Positions 34,351 to 42,657 of a stretch of DNA of 64,000 bases are shown one piece after another; position 1 is the first letter of the stretch, and each line of letters starts with the position of its first letter. The DNA is from Cyclobacteriaceae bacterium (GTDB taxonomy: Bacteria; Bacteroidota; Bacteroidia; Cytophagales; Cyclobacteriaceae): contig JANQEU010000031.1 in the NCBI GenBank assembly GCA_028278225.1, positions 1-64,000 of the forward strand, in the 5' to 3' direction. Under the pieces are notes generated by a model. That model saw only the letters and a list, made by a program, of their open reading frames with translations, ran no database searches and had not been told where the DNA came from. A program made the translations under genes and the position numbers.

Positions 34351-34377
34351 GCTGCCAGTTATACCGGCGGCTTTTTT
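34351..34377 (+). terminator. Rho-independent terminator of guaB
   Basis: GCTGCC (34351-34356) pairs with GGCGGC (34366-34371) around a nine-base loop and is followed directly by six T residues (34372-34377). It lies 25 bases after the guaB stop. Confidence 0.85.
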
Positions 34378-34394
34378 AATTAGTTGCACCGATC

Positions 34395-34402
34395 TATTTT
34401 TG
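34395..34402 (+). promoter_or_regulatory. Minus-7 box of the SpoIIE phosphatase operon
   Basis: TATTTTTG fits TAnnTTTG and sits between the guaB terminator and the ATG at 34416, giving a leader of about nine bases. Confidence 0.4.
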
Positions 34403-34415
34403 TCCCAGGTCCCTC

Positions 34416-36461
34416 ATGTCACAAAAGGTCAAAATACGCATCACCCTTTTCATAGGGCTTCTGTCCTGGATACTATTCAGCTTTTTTGATATTTATTTTA
34501 TCATACTGAATAGATATGATATGTCGGAGGCATATGTAGATATTCTGCCTCAGGCTTTTTTGACGCTATTCATCCTTTCAACGCTTTTTTACTATAGATA
34601 TATAATTACCAGGGCCGAAAGTGTCAACTTCATGGACCTGTTGTGGCGAGTATTTATCACCGGGCTGGTCACAACAATTATTTCGCTATTCATAAGGTTG
34701 ATCTTCAATCTGTATTCCGATACTTCATTCATCCAGAATCCGGTAACGGTAAACTTCCTTTACCACATTTATGTGGGTCTGGTAGTCATTTATCTGATCT
34801 CAACCTTCGTCGTTTGGAAGCGCTTCATCCTGTACCAAAAATCCAAGAACCTTATCCAGCTGTGGAACTTTTTCGAATATGCCTTGCTGGTAAGTCTGGC
34901 CTTTGATTTTCTTGGTTACGAGCTTCAGTCCAATTCTTTCAATATTGCCCTCGTTTTTTTGACCACCTTTTCACTGGTTCTTTCATTCAATCTTAAGTGG
35001 ATCGCCTATCTCAATTTCAGGCAAAAATGGAAAAGTATTCTCTTCATCCTCCTTTCGGGGATCTATTTGTATCACTTCTTTTTGAACCTAACTACCTATT
35101 CCGGTACGGGAGCATTAATTCATGATCTTTTGGACAGGGTTTTTATAGTGGCTATCCTGATCTTTATTATGATATATGCCGCAATATCGGTTTTAGTCAC
35201 GCTATTCAATCTTCCCACATCCTCTGTATTCGAGAGAAAACTGAAAGAGGCTGTGGACTTTCAGAAGTTAAGTCAATCCGTGCCCGCCGGCCAAAGTGAG
35301 GTGGAAACCTATGAAATATTAATCGATAGTTCTATGAGTGCGGTTTTTGCGGAAGCCGCGTGGATCGAGATCAAGCAAAGTAAAGAGAATAAGATCATCA
35401 AGCGAAACATCAATAAGAAAACCATCTCTGAGGTCAAGTCCGCAATAACCGATAGTGACCTTGGAAAAGTTGTAAATCTGGAGTTCTCGGGGAATGTCAG
35501 CCAGCAAAAGATATTTACTTCACTCTCAAAGGGGGAATATCGCTCAGTTTTTGCTTTGCCCATATTGATTAAAAATGAACAAATCGGGGCGTTGGTTCTG
35601 TTGCAGGAGGTGAGCGATGCTTTTAACCGCGAAATGGTGAACATCATTACCACATTTGTCAACCAGGCCAGCATAGCTCTTGAAAATGCAAGATTGCTGG
35701 ATGATGCAATCGAAAATGAGCGTTATAAGGAGCAGCTAAAGATTGCCAAGAATGTGCAGAAGAGTCTTCTTCCCGAAGTGCTGCCGAGCAACAAGGATTT
35801 CTGCATTGCAGCATACTCGATGGCAGCAGAGGAAGTTGGAGGGGATTATTATGATATCATTCATCATGGAGATGGCAGGTTCAGTCTGGTTATTGGAGAC
35901 GTTTCCGGAAAAGGTACTTCTGCAGCTTTTAATATGGCTCAAATGAAGGGTATTTTTCATAGTCTTGGGCAGCAAAACCTGGAACCCAGGGAATTTATTG
36001 TACAGGCCAATGAAGCATTAGCCAGGTGCCTGGAAAAATCGTCATTCATTACAGCCTCTTATTACAATTTCGACACAAACAATCGCCGGATCAATTTCGT
36101 AAGAGCCGGACACTGTCCCACACTTATTTACAAAGCCAAGGAGAAAAAAGCCAATTTTCTGCAAACCAAAGGGATGGGACTGGGAGTGTTAAGAAACTCA
36201 GAATACGAGAAATACGTTTACAGTAATGCTATTAAATATGATCCGGGTGATATCATCATCCTCCATACGGATGGCATAACGGAAGCCACGGATCAAAACA
36301 ACCAACAATTTGGTGAAGAAGGTTTGAAGACCGCACTTCTGAAAAACGTAAGCAAACAACCAGAACAGATTAGAGAGGGGATTATTGAGGAACTGTACAG
36401 CTTCCTGAATGGAAAGAAGTTAGATGATGACTACACTTTGGTTATTTTAAAATTCACTTAA
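34416..36461 (+). CDS. Membrane-bound SpoIIE/RsbU-type PP2C phosphatase with GAF domain
   Basis: The 681-residue protein has about seven or eight N-terminal membrane helices (1-270), a GAF-like sensory domain (about 290-430, with the signalling end VNQASIALENARLLDDAIEN), and a PP2C SpoIIE-type phosphatase domain (about 445-681). Metal-binding motifs are visible: AAEEVGGDYYDI, VIGDVSGKGTSAAF and LHTDGITEATD. It should dephosphorylate the adjacent STAS protein in a partner-switching cascade. It ends directly before the STAS gene and likely senses a membrane or cytosolic signal. Confidence 0.93.
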   Translation: MSQKVKIRITLFIGLLSWILFSFFDIYFIILNRYDMSEAYVDILPQAFLTLFILSTLFYYRYIITRAESVNFMDLLWRVFITGLVTTIISLFIRLIFNLYSDTSFIQNPVTVNFLYHIYVGLVVIYLISTFVVWKRFILYQKSKNLIQLWNFFEYALLVSLAFDFLGYELQSNSFNIALVFLTTFSLVLSFNLKWIAYLNFRQKWKSILFILLSGIYLYHFFLNLTTYSGTGALIHDLLDRVFIVAILIFIMIYAAISVLVTLFNLPTSSVFERKLKEAVDFQKLSQSVPAGQSEVETYEILIDSSMSAVFAEAAWIEIKQSKENKIIKRNINKKTISEVKSAITDSDLGKVVNLEFSGNVSQQKIFTSLSKGEYRSVFALPILIKNEQIGALVLLQEVSDAFNREMVNIITTFVNQASIALENARLLDDAIENERYKEQLKIAKNVQKSLLPEVLPSNKDFCIAAYSMAAEEVGGDYYDIIHHGDGRFSLVIGDVSGKGTSAAFNMAQMKGIFHSLGQQNLEPREFIVQANEALARCLEKSSFITASYYNFDTNNRRINFVRAGHCPTLIYKAKEKKANFLQTKGMGLGVLRNSEYEKYVYSNAIKYDPGDIIILHTDGITEATDQNNQQFGEEGLKTALLKNVSKQPEQIREGIIEELYSFLNGKKLDDDYTLVILKFT

Positions 36462-36800
36462 ATGATTGAGATAAAAACCACTACCGAAGGTGACGTACAT
36501 GAAATAATTGTAAACGGAGAAGTAGATGCCAGCTCATCTATTCACCTGGACAACGCTTTGGAGCAGGCATTTGGAGAGCACACCAAGGTATTGGTCAATC
36601 TCGAAAACCTCAACTACATATCCTCTGCAGGTCTTGGAGTATTCATTGCCAGGCTGGATGAGATCAGAGAAAAGAAACTTAACATGGTCCTGTTTGGCAT
36701 GAATGATAAGGTGAAAAATGTCTTTGCCATTCTCGGACTGGAAGAATTATTGGTCATCGAAGCAGACCGGAAATCAGCGATCGGACAAATTGAAGCATAG
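36462..36800 (+). CDS. STAS domain anti-sigma factor antagonist (RsbV/SpoIIAA-like)
   Basis: The 112-residue protein is a single STAS domain with the phosphorylatable serine in NYISSAGLGVFIARLDEI (Ser54 or Ser55). When unphosphorylated it should bind the RsbW-like kinase. The start codon follows the phosphatase stop without a gap. Its end overlaps the kinase gene by 11 bases. Confidence 0.93.
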   Translation: MIEIKTTTEGDVHEIIVNGEVDASSSIHLDNALEQAFGEHTKVLVNLENLNYISSAGLGVFIARLDEIREKKLNMVLFGMNDKVKNVFAILGLEELLVIEADRKSAIGQIEA

Positions 36801-37203
36801 TCTTACCATATCGTGTAGCAAAGCCAATCTCATGCAGATTCGAAAGTTTGTAGAACAAACTCTGAGTTCATATGAATTGTCTGAGATTGAAATACACAAA
36901 CTCGTCCTGGCGGTTGATGAGGTTTGTGCCAATCTGATTATTCATGCAAACAACTGCAATCAAGATGAACATCTGGAGTTAGTCGTGGATGTCACGCCTA
37001 AAACTAAGGTGGCCTTCATAATCAAGGATAAAGGCGTAGGCTTTGACATAAATCATTACAAGGAACCCCAGTTAGACGATCTGGTAACTTCCAAACGCAA
37101 AGGAGGGTTAGGTTTGATGCTTGTAAAAAGAATCATGGATGAAATTGAATTTTCAACGGAAAAGAATCACAATATTTGCAAATTGATTAAAAACCTGAAT
37201 TAG
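36790..37203 (+). CDS. RsbW/SpoIIAB-like serine kinase (GHKL ATPase)
   Basis: A TTG at 36790 gives a 137-residue protein of family length; the ATG at 36718 lies well inside the STAS gene and would add non-conserved sequence. The GHKL motifs are seen: the N-box LAVDEVCANLIIHA, the G1 box DKGVGFD and the G2 box GGLGLMLVKRIMDE. It should phosphorylate the STAS protein. Bacteroidota lack a SigB, so its downstream target is unknown. Confidence 0.92.
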   Translation: MKHSLTISCSKANLMQIRKFVEQTLSSYELSEIEIHKLVLAVDEVCANLIIHANNCNQDEHLELVVDVTPKTKVAFIIKDKGVGFDINHYKEPQLDDLVTSKRKGGLGLMLVKRIMDEIEFSTEKNHNICKLIKNLN

Positions 37204-37207
37204 ATCC

Positions 37208-38074
37208 TTGATTAAACTCAGCTCTCTAATTTTATTTCTTTTTGCCTCAATTGCCCTGGGATGTCAGTATTTCCAGCAAAAGGAGAATGGCCAGAAAGTA
37301 CCTGTTGCCAGGTCAGGTAGCACCCTTTTTTATTTAGAGGATTTAGAAGGGTTGATCCCCGGTAACATATCCACTGATGATAGCGTCAAACTTGCCGAAA
37401 AGTATGTCAATGACTGGATCAAAAAACAATTGATGGTGGATAAAGCTAAAGAAGAGATGGCCATCAACGAAGCGGAGATCGAAAGAAAGGTGCAGGACTA
37501 CCAATATGCACTGATCGTTCACGAATTTGAAAAACTATATGTAAACTCCCACCTTAACTTGTCTATTGATCCTGCGGAAATCGAAGCATATTACAAGGAG
37601 CGGGCAGACAATTTTGTTCTCAAACAAAACATTTTGAAATGCCTGTTTGTACAAATACCCAAATCCGCTCCCGGGATTTCACAGCTAAGAAGAAATATCA
37701 GATCCTACCCAAGCACCAACAAAGAAGATATTTCCGAATATTGCCTGCAATATGCCATCAAAACATTTCTTGATGATTCATTGTGGATCAACTTTGATGA
37801 GGTTATTATTGGAACCCCATTAGAAGGACTTTCCAACAAAATACAATTCCTGCAAAATACAGCATACAGCGAGACAAGTGATGAAGACTTCATCTACTAC
37901 CTGAGGATACTGGACTACAAAATATCAGATCAAATCTCTCCATTGGAGTTTATTCGGGAAGACATTCAGAATATTATAATTAGTAAACGTAAACTTGCGT
38001 TAAAGAAGGAACTGGAGCAAGCAATTTATGAAGAGGCACTTTCGAAAAACAGCTTTGAGATATACCGCAATTAG
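37208..38074 (+). CDS. SurA/PpiC-like periplasmic lipoprotein, degenerate PPIase part
   Basis: The 288-residue protein starts with a lipoprotein signal (LFLFASIALGC, cleavage before Cys). It has a SurA-type N-terminal helical region (EKYVNDWIKKQLMVDKAKEEMAINEAEIERKVQDY) and a middle domain in which the usual parvulin motifs are not recognisable. It probably acts as a chaperone without prolyl isomerase activity. The start is a TTG. Its last 47 bases overlap the next SurA-like gene, and it follows the RsbW-like gene after four bases. Confidence 0.8.
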   Translation: MIKLSSLILFLFASIALGCQYFQQKENGQKVPVARSGSTLFYLEDLEGLIPGNISTDDSVKLAEKYVNDWIKKQLMVDKAKEEMAINEAEIERKVQDYQYALIVHEFEKLYVNSHLNLSIDPAEIEAYYKERADNFVLKQNILKCLFVQIPKSAPGISQLRRNIRSYPSTNKEDISEYCLQYAIKTFLDDSLWINFDEVIIGTPLEGLSNKIQFLQNTAYSETSDEDFIYYLRILDYKISDQISPLEFIREDIQNIIISKRKLALKKELEQAIYEEALSKNSFEIYRN

Positions 38075-39374
38075 TTTAATCTGTTGTCTATTCTTTACAG
38101 CCACTGCGCAAAATGACCTGGTTGTAGATGAGATCATCGCAAAAGTTGATAATTATATCGTACTAAAATCTGACCTGGAACGGGCATATCTTGATTATTT
38201 GTCAAGGGGAGAGTTCAATCAGGGAAATGCAAAATGCCGTATCCTGGAAACCCTGATCGTAAACAAAATGATGGTTGCTAAAGCGGAGATCGATTCTGTA
38301 ATTGTGGAGGACGATGAAGTGGCCGGAAACCTTCGCCAAAGGATGGACTACATGGTTTCACAAATTGGTTCGGAGGAAGAAATAGAAAAGTTTTATGGAA
38401 AATCCCTGGAACAGATAGAAAATGAACTATTTGATGAGGTAAAGGAACAGTTGACAATTCAAAAAATGCAGGGTGAGATCACTGCAAACCTCAAGGTGAC
38501 GCCTTCCGAAGTGAAACGTTTCTTCGCTGCCATACCGCGAGATTCATTGCCGTATTTTAGCACCGAAGTAACAGTCGGTCAGATCGTAAAAAATCCTGTC
38601 CCCGGAAGGCTCCAGGAGCTTAAAGTGGAAGGACAGCTTCTGGATATCAGAGGAAGGATCTTGGGTGGAGAGTCGTTTGCCACCCTTGCCAGGGCGTATT
38701 CCGAAGATCCGGGATCAGCCGCAAGCGGTGGGGAGTTGCCATTTTTCCGAAGGGGTGAACTGGCACCCGAATATGAAGCCACGGCCATGACATTGGAGAA
38801 AGGAGAAATCTCCCAGCCTGTCAAAACCAAATTCGGTATCCACTTAATTGAGCTAATCGAGAAAAGAGGAAACACATTTAAAAGCAGACACATCATAATA
38901 TCTCCAAAACCATCAATGGAAGACATGAAGAGGGCTGAAACAGAACTTGACTCAATTCGGGATCTCATCTTACTGGACAGCATCACTTTTAGAGATGCGG
39001 CCAAAGAATTTTCGGATGATCAGTTTACCTCAAGTAATGGGGGATATTTTGCAGACCAGGATGGCGCAACCAGGGTTTCGGTTGAAACACTGGATCCTAA
39101 TATTTTCTTTACAATTGACACGATGAAGGTTGGTTCAATTACGAAACCAATAAGGTTTACACAACCGGATGGCAAAGTCGCTTATAGGATCCTTTACTAC
39201 AAGGATCGGATAGCACCTCATCAGGCAAGCCTGAAAAATGATTACCAAAAGATCGCCCAGGCGGCATTAAACCAGAAAAGAAGTCGGATCCTTGGGCAGT
39301 GGTTTGAGAAAGCCAGGGATGATGTCTTTATTGAGATCATTCAGGATTACGATTACTGTAACCTCATCGAGTAA
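38028..39374 (+). CDS. surA: Peptidyl-prolyl cis-trans isomerase SurA-like, periplasmic chaperone
   Basis: The 448-residue protein has a signal peptide (TAISLICCLFFTATAQ), a SurA N-terminal domain (DEIIAKVDNYIVLKSDLERAY) and two rotamase domains: the first is well conserved (ATLARAYSEDPGSAASGGELPFF...KTKFGIHLIELIEKRG), the second (AAKEFSDDQFTSSNGGYF) less so. SurA helps fold outer-membrane proteins, of which this window encodes several. It lies within the run from the partner-switching genes to moxR. Confidence 0.93.
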   Translation: MKRHFRKTALRYTAISLICCLFFTATAQNDLVVDEIIAKVDNYIVLKSDLERAYLDYLSRGEFNQGNAKCRILETLIVNKMMVAKAEIDSVIVEDDEVAGNLRQRMDYMVSQIGSEEEIEKFYGKSLEQIENELFDEVKEQLTIQKMQGEITANLKVTPSEVKRFFAAIPRDSLPYFSTEVTVGQIVKNPVPGRLQELKVEGQLLDIRGRILGGESFATLARAYSEDPGSAASGGELPFFRRGELAPEYEATAMTLEKGEISQPVKTKFGIHLIELIEKRGNTFKSRHIIISPKPSMEDMKRAETELDSIRDLILLDSITFRDAAKEFSDDQFTSSNGGYFADQDGATRVSVETLDPNIFFTIDTMKVGSITKPIRFTQPDGKVAYRILYYKDRIAPHQASLKNDYQKIAQAALNQKRSRILGQWFEKARDDVFIEIIQDYDYCNLIE

Positions 39375-39392
39375 AAATAGATTAAAGTATAC

Positions 39393-40364
39393 ATGGCAAA
39401 AAACATATCAGACAAGGAAGAAGCCGATAAGCTTTCAGAAACTTACCACAAATTAAAATCAGAGATTTCTAAGACAATTATTGGGCAGGATGAAGTCGTT
39501 CGATTGCTGATAACATCAATATTCTGCAATGGACACTCTTTGTTGGTTGGTGTGCCCGGGTTGGCTAAAACGCTATTGATACATACCATAGCACAATCTC
39601 TCAGCCTGGACTTTAACAGGATACAATTCACTCCGGATCTGATGCCTTCCGATATTTTGGGTGCTGAAACACTTGATCGTGACAGGAACTTCAAATTTAT
39701 CAAAGGACCTGTCTTTGCTAATGTAATCCTGGCTGACGAAATAAACCGGACCCCTCCGAAAACCCAGTCTGCACTACTGGAAAGTATGCAGGAATTCAGT
39801 GTGACCATTGCCGGCAAACATTACCCGTTAGATAAACCCTTTTTCGTTCTTGCTACTCAAAACCCAATAGAACAGGAGGGCACGTATCCCCTACCGGAAG
39901 CGCAATTAGATCGCTTTATGATGATGATCAAGTTGGATTACCCTGATTACGAATCCGAAGTGAACATTGTAAAGCAGACTACCTCCAACCTTGACACTGA
40001 GATCAATCCGATCATCTCGAAAAAAGATATCATAACATTCCAGGAGTTGGTCAGGAAAGTGCCGGTCGTTGACAATGTTTTTGAATATGCTGTTTCACTC
40101 GTCCATAAGACCAGGCCCGGAACCGATAAAAGCGACGATCTCAGCAACGAATATCTCGAATGGGGAGCAGGTCCCCGGGCCAGTCAATTTCTAATACTTG
40201 GCGCAAAATGCAACGCCTTGTTTTCAGGAAAGTATTCCCCTGACATTGAGGATGTTAAATCCGTGGCAGTCCCGATACTACGTCATCGAATTGTCCGAAA
40301 TTTCAAAGCGGAGGCCGAAGGACTGACTGAAGAGAAGATCTTGAGTTCCTTAATTGAGAGTTGA
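39393..40364 (+). CDS. MoxR family AAA ATPase
   Basis: The 323-residue AAA+ protein has Walker A GVPGLAKTLLIH, Walker B VILADEINRTPPKTQ, sensor 1 FVLATQNPIEQEGTYPLPEAQLDRFM and the sensor 2 area GPRASQF. MoxR ATPases act as chaperones in maturation of complexes, usually beside DUF58 and VWA proteins. Those partners are not adjacent here; instead surA lies 18 bases upstream and pheS converges. Confidence 0.92.
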   Translation: MAKNISDKEEADKLSETYHKLKSEISKTIIGQDEVVRLLITSIFCNGHSLLVGVPGLAKTLLIHTIAQSLSLDFNRIQFTPDLMPSDILGAETLDRDRNFKFIKGPVFANVILADEINRTPPKTQSALLESMQEFSVTIAGKHYPLDKPFFVLATQNPIEQEGTYPLPEAQLDRFMMMIKLDYPDYESEVNIVKQTTSNLDTEINPIISKKDIITFQELVRKVPVVDNVFEYAVSLVHKTRPGTDKSDDLSNEYLEWGAGPRASQFLILGAKCNALFSGKYSPDIEDVKSVAVPILRHRIVRNFKAEAEGLTEEKILSSLIES

Positions 40365-40366
40365 TC

Positions 40367-41380
40367 TTACTCAAACTGGCTTAGAAATCTCACATCATTT
40401 TCCGAGAATAGCCTGATATCATCAATCTGGTATTTCAGCATTGTTATTCGCTCAATGCCCATACCAAAGGCAAATCCGCTGTAGACATCAGGGTCGATAT
40501 TGCAGTTCTTTAAAACATCCGGATCCACCATCCCTGATCCGCCGATTTCCACCCAGCCGGTATATTTGCAGATTTTGCATCCTGGCCCGTGACAAATAAA
40601 ACAACTGATATCTATCTCGGCACTCGGTTCCGTAAATGGAAAGAATGACGGCCGAAACCTTATCTGCGTATCCTTCCCAAAAAATTCTCTGGCAAAATGA
40701 TACAGCGTCTGTTTTAGATCCTTAAAGCCGACATTTTTATCCACATAAAGGCCCTCAACCTGGTGAAAGAAACAATGTGCCCTTGCTGAAATAGCTTCAT
40801 TTCTATAAACGCGGCCGGGCATAATCGACCTGAATGGCGGGTTTTCATTTTGCATCAGCTGAATTTGGACTGTAGAAGTATGTGTCCGCAACAGTAGATC
40901 CGGATCCTTCCGTATGAAGTATGTGTCTTGCATTTCACGGGCCGGGTGATTCTCCGGAAAATTCAGTGCAGTGAAATTATGCCAGTCATCTTCGATTTCG
41001 GGGCCTTCCGTTACGTTGAACCCCTGTCTCTCAAAGATCTGGATCATCCGGTTCTTTACTATTGAAATCGGATGTAACGATCCTGTTTGTCCGGGAATCG
41101 GCGGGAGAGATAAATCAATTCCCGAATCTCGTTTGCTATCGGTAGAGTTGACCTGATCAATTAGCTTTTTAAAGCGGTTCTCAGCCTGGGTCTTGAGTGT
41201 ATTCAGGGCAATGCCAAATTCTTTCTTTCTTTTAGATTCTACGTTCTTGAAATCAGCAAACAACTCAGATATTACCCCTTTACGGCTAATGAATTTTAAT
41301 CGGTAATCTTCAAGTTCCTCCTTGGTGTTGGCAACAGCTTCTTCAATCTGTTTTTTGATGGATTCTACTTTTTCAAACAT
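40367..41380 (-). CDS. pheS: Phenylalanine--tRNA ligase alpha subunit
   Basis: PheS charges tRNA-Phe together with PheT. The 337-residue protein has the N-terminal coiled-coil, then class II motifs: RMIQIFERQGFNVTEGPEIEDDWHNFTALNFPENHPAR (motif 1), PGRVYRNEAISARAHCFFHQVEGL (motif 2) and GFAFGMGIERITMLKY (motif 3). It has a zinc-like CFICHGPGCKIC pattern common in this family. pheT is not in the window. Confidence 0.96.
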   Translation of the reverse strand: MFEKVESIKKQIEEAVANTKEELEDYRLKFISRKGVISELFADFKNVESKRKKEFGIALNTLKTQAENRFKKLIDQVNSTDSKRDSGIDLSLPPIPGQTGSLHPISIVKNRMIQIFERQGFNVTEGPEIEDDWHNFTALNFPENHPAREMQDTYFIRKDPDLLLRTHTSTVQIQLMQNENPPFRSIMPGRVYRNEAISARAHCFFHQVEGLYVDKNVGFKDLKQTLYHFAREFFGKDTQIRFRPSFFPFTEPSAEIDISCFICHGPGCKICKYTGWVEIGGSGMVDPDVLKNCNIDPDVYSGFAFGMGIERITMLKYQIDDIRLFSENDVRFLSQFE

Positions 41381-41398
41381 TAGCAATCGTTAAAGTAG

Positions 41399-41406
41399 CA
41401 AAAGTA
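41399..41406 (-). promoter_or_regulatory. Minus-7 box of pheS
   Basis: TACTTTTG on the minus strand fits TAnnTTTG and ends 18 bases before the ATG at 41380. Confidence 0.45.
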
Positions 41407-41440
41407 GTGATACTCTGGAAAGATTGGAAGGAGAATAGAT

Positions 41441-42535
41441 TTAAGCGGATTTTGAGATAAACATGTCCTTTTCGAGCTTGTGTTTTTCCCTGTGGATTCT
41501 TAGATATCTTGTCAACCTCAAATCAAAGAAAAGCCCAAACATTCCCGTTATAAATGCCTGAATTGCTATCAGAACTGTGTTACCCAGCTGATCGACTGCT
41601 ACAGTCAGTAAAATAATCACCAAATTGAAAAGGATTAATATCAGACTTGACTGGCTATGACTAAATCCCTGTTTTAAGAGAATGTGATGGATGTGTTTCT
41701 TATCCGGCACAAATGGCGATTTACCTGCTGCAATCCTGATTAAGAAGACGCGCAAGGTATCATAAATAGGGATGATCAATAAGGAAAGGGCCACAGCAAC
41801 AAATGAGTTAAACTTCAGCGGAATGCCAGGATCAGGCATATGATTTGAATTGATGAATTGTATGGCAACACAGCTCAATAAAAACCCTGTCACAAGTGAT
41901 CCGGTATCACCCATAAATATTTTGGATGGGTGCCAGTTGAAAAATAAAAACGCCACGAACGCACTTGCCATACTGAAACAAAGTATCGTGAAAAATTGCT
42001 CACCAGCTTGAAAAAACCATAGTCCGAATAACGCTGAAGCCATAAAAGCTATACCCCCTGCCAATCCGTCAATGCCATCGATCAGGTTAAAAGAATTGGT
42101 TATTGCTACTATGAGGAAGATTGAAAGAAGAATTGCGACAATGCTATTGATTTCGCCTATCCCCAGTATCCCATAAAATCCTTCCAGTTTAATGTTGGCA
42201 TAAAGTACCGCCAGAGAAGCCGCCAGGGTCTGTACAACAAGTTTTTGATTTGCATACAGGCTTGAAATATCATCACGAATACCCAGAATTAATGCTACAA
42301 TAAGACCTGCAATCAAAAACTTGTGTATGGACAATTCACTATATGGGATCACAAAAAGGATTGTGAGTATTACGCTTGTATATATGGCAATACCCCCAAG
42401 TGAGGGAGTGTTTATTTTGTGAATTTTCCTTCTATCCGGGGTATCAATAAAATTGATCGCTTTGAACAATCTTATCACAATTGGCAAAGTGAAAAAGGTC
42501 AGGAGGAATGGTATGATTACGGCGAGTATAAGCAT
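41441..42535 (-). CDS. WecA/MraY-type undecaprenyl-phosphate GlcNAc-1-phosphate transferase
   Basis: The 364-residue polytopic membrane protein belongs to the polyprenyl-phosphate N-acetylhexosamine-1-phosphate transferases. It has the metal-binding DTPDRRKIH, FNLIDGIDGLAGG, FMGDTGSL and the HIHHILLKQG loop. It starts a glycan on undecaprenyl phosphate, probably with GlcNAc-1-phosphate. It marks the left end of the polysaccharide locus and lies next to a WcaJ-type transferase. Confidence 0.92.
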   Translation of the reverse strand: MLILAVIIPFLLTFFTLPIVIRLFKAINFIDTPDRRKIHKINTPSLGGIAIYTSVILTILFVIPYSELSIHKFLIAGLIVALILGIRDDISSLYANQKLVVQTLAASLAVLYANIKLEGFYGILGIGEINSIVAILLSIFLIVAITNSFNLIDGIDGLAGGIAFMASALFGLWFFQAGEQFFTILCFSMASAFVAFLFFNWHPSKIFMGDTGSLVTGFLLSCVAIQFINSNHMPDPGIPLKFNSFVAVALSLLIIPIYDTLRVFLIRIAAGKSPFVPDKKHIHHILLKQGFSHSQSSLILILFNLVIILLTVAVDQLGNTVLIAIQAFITGMFGLFFDLRLTRYLRIHREKHKLEKDMFISKSA

Positions 42536-42566
42536 TTTGATACCTGCAAATGCGAGTCAAAGGGTG

Positions 42567-42574
42567 CAAAAGTA
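42567..42574 (-). promoter_or_regulatory. Minus-7 box of the WecA-type gene
   Basis: TACTTTTG on the minus strand fits TAnnTTTG; the leader would be about 28 bases. Confidence 0.4.
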
Positions 42575-42657
42575 TCAAGTTAATTGGTCAATGAAAACCA
42601 ATTAAGGTTTGTGACAGAAAATTATCCCAAAATGTAAGATTTTTTGCACTTTATCTA

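Noticed and set aside
36718-36789. ATG start of the RsbW-like kinase
   Set aside because: It would overlap the STAS gene by 83 bases and add a non-conserved N-terminus; TTG 36790 gives family length.
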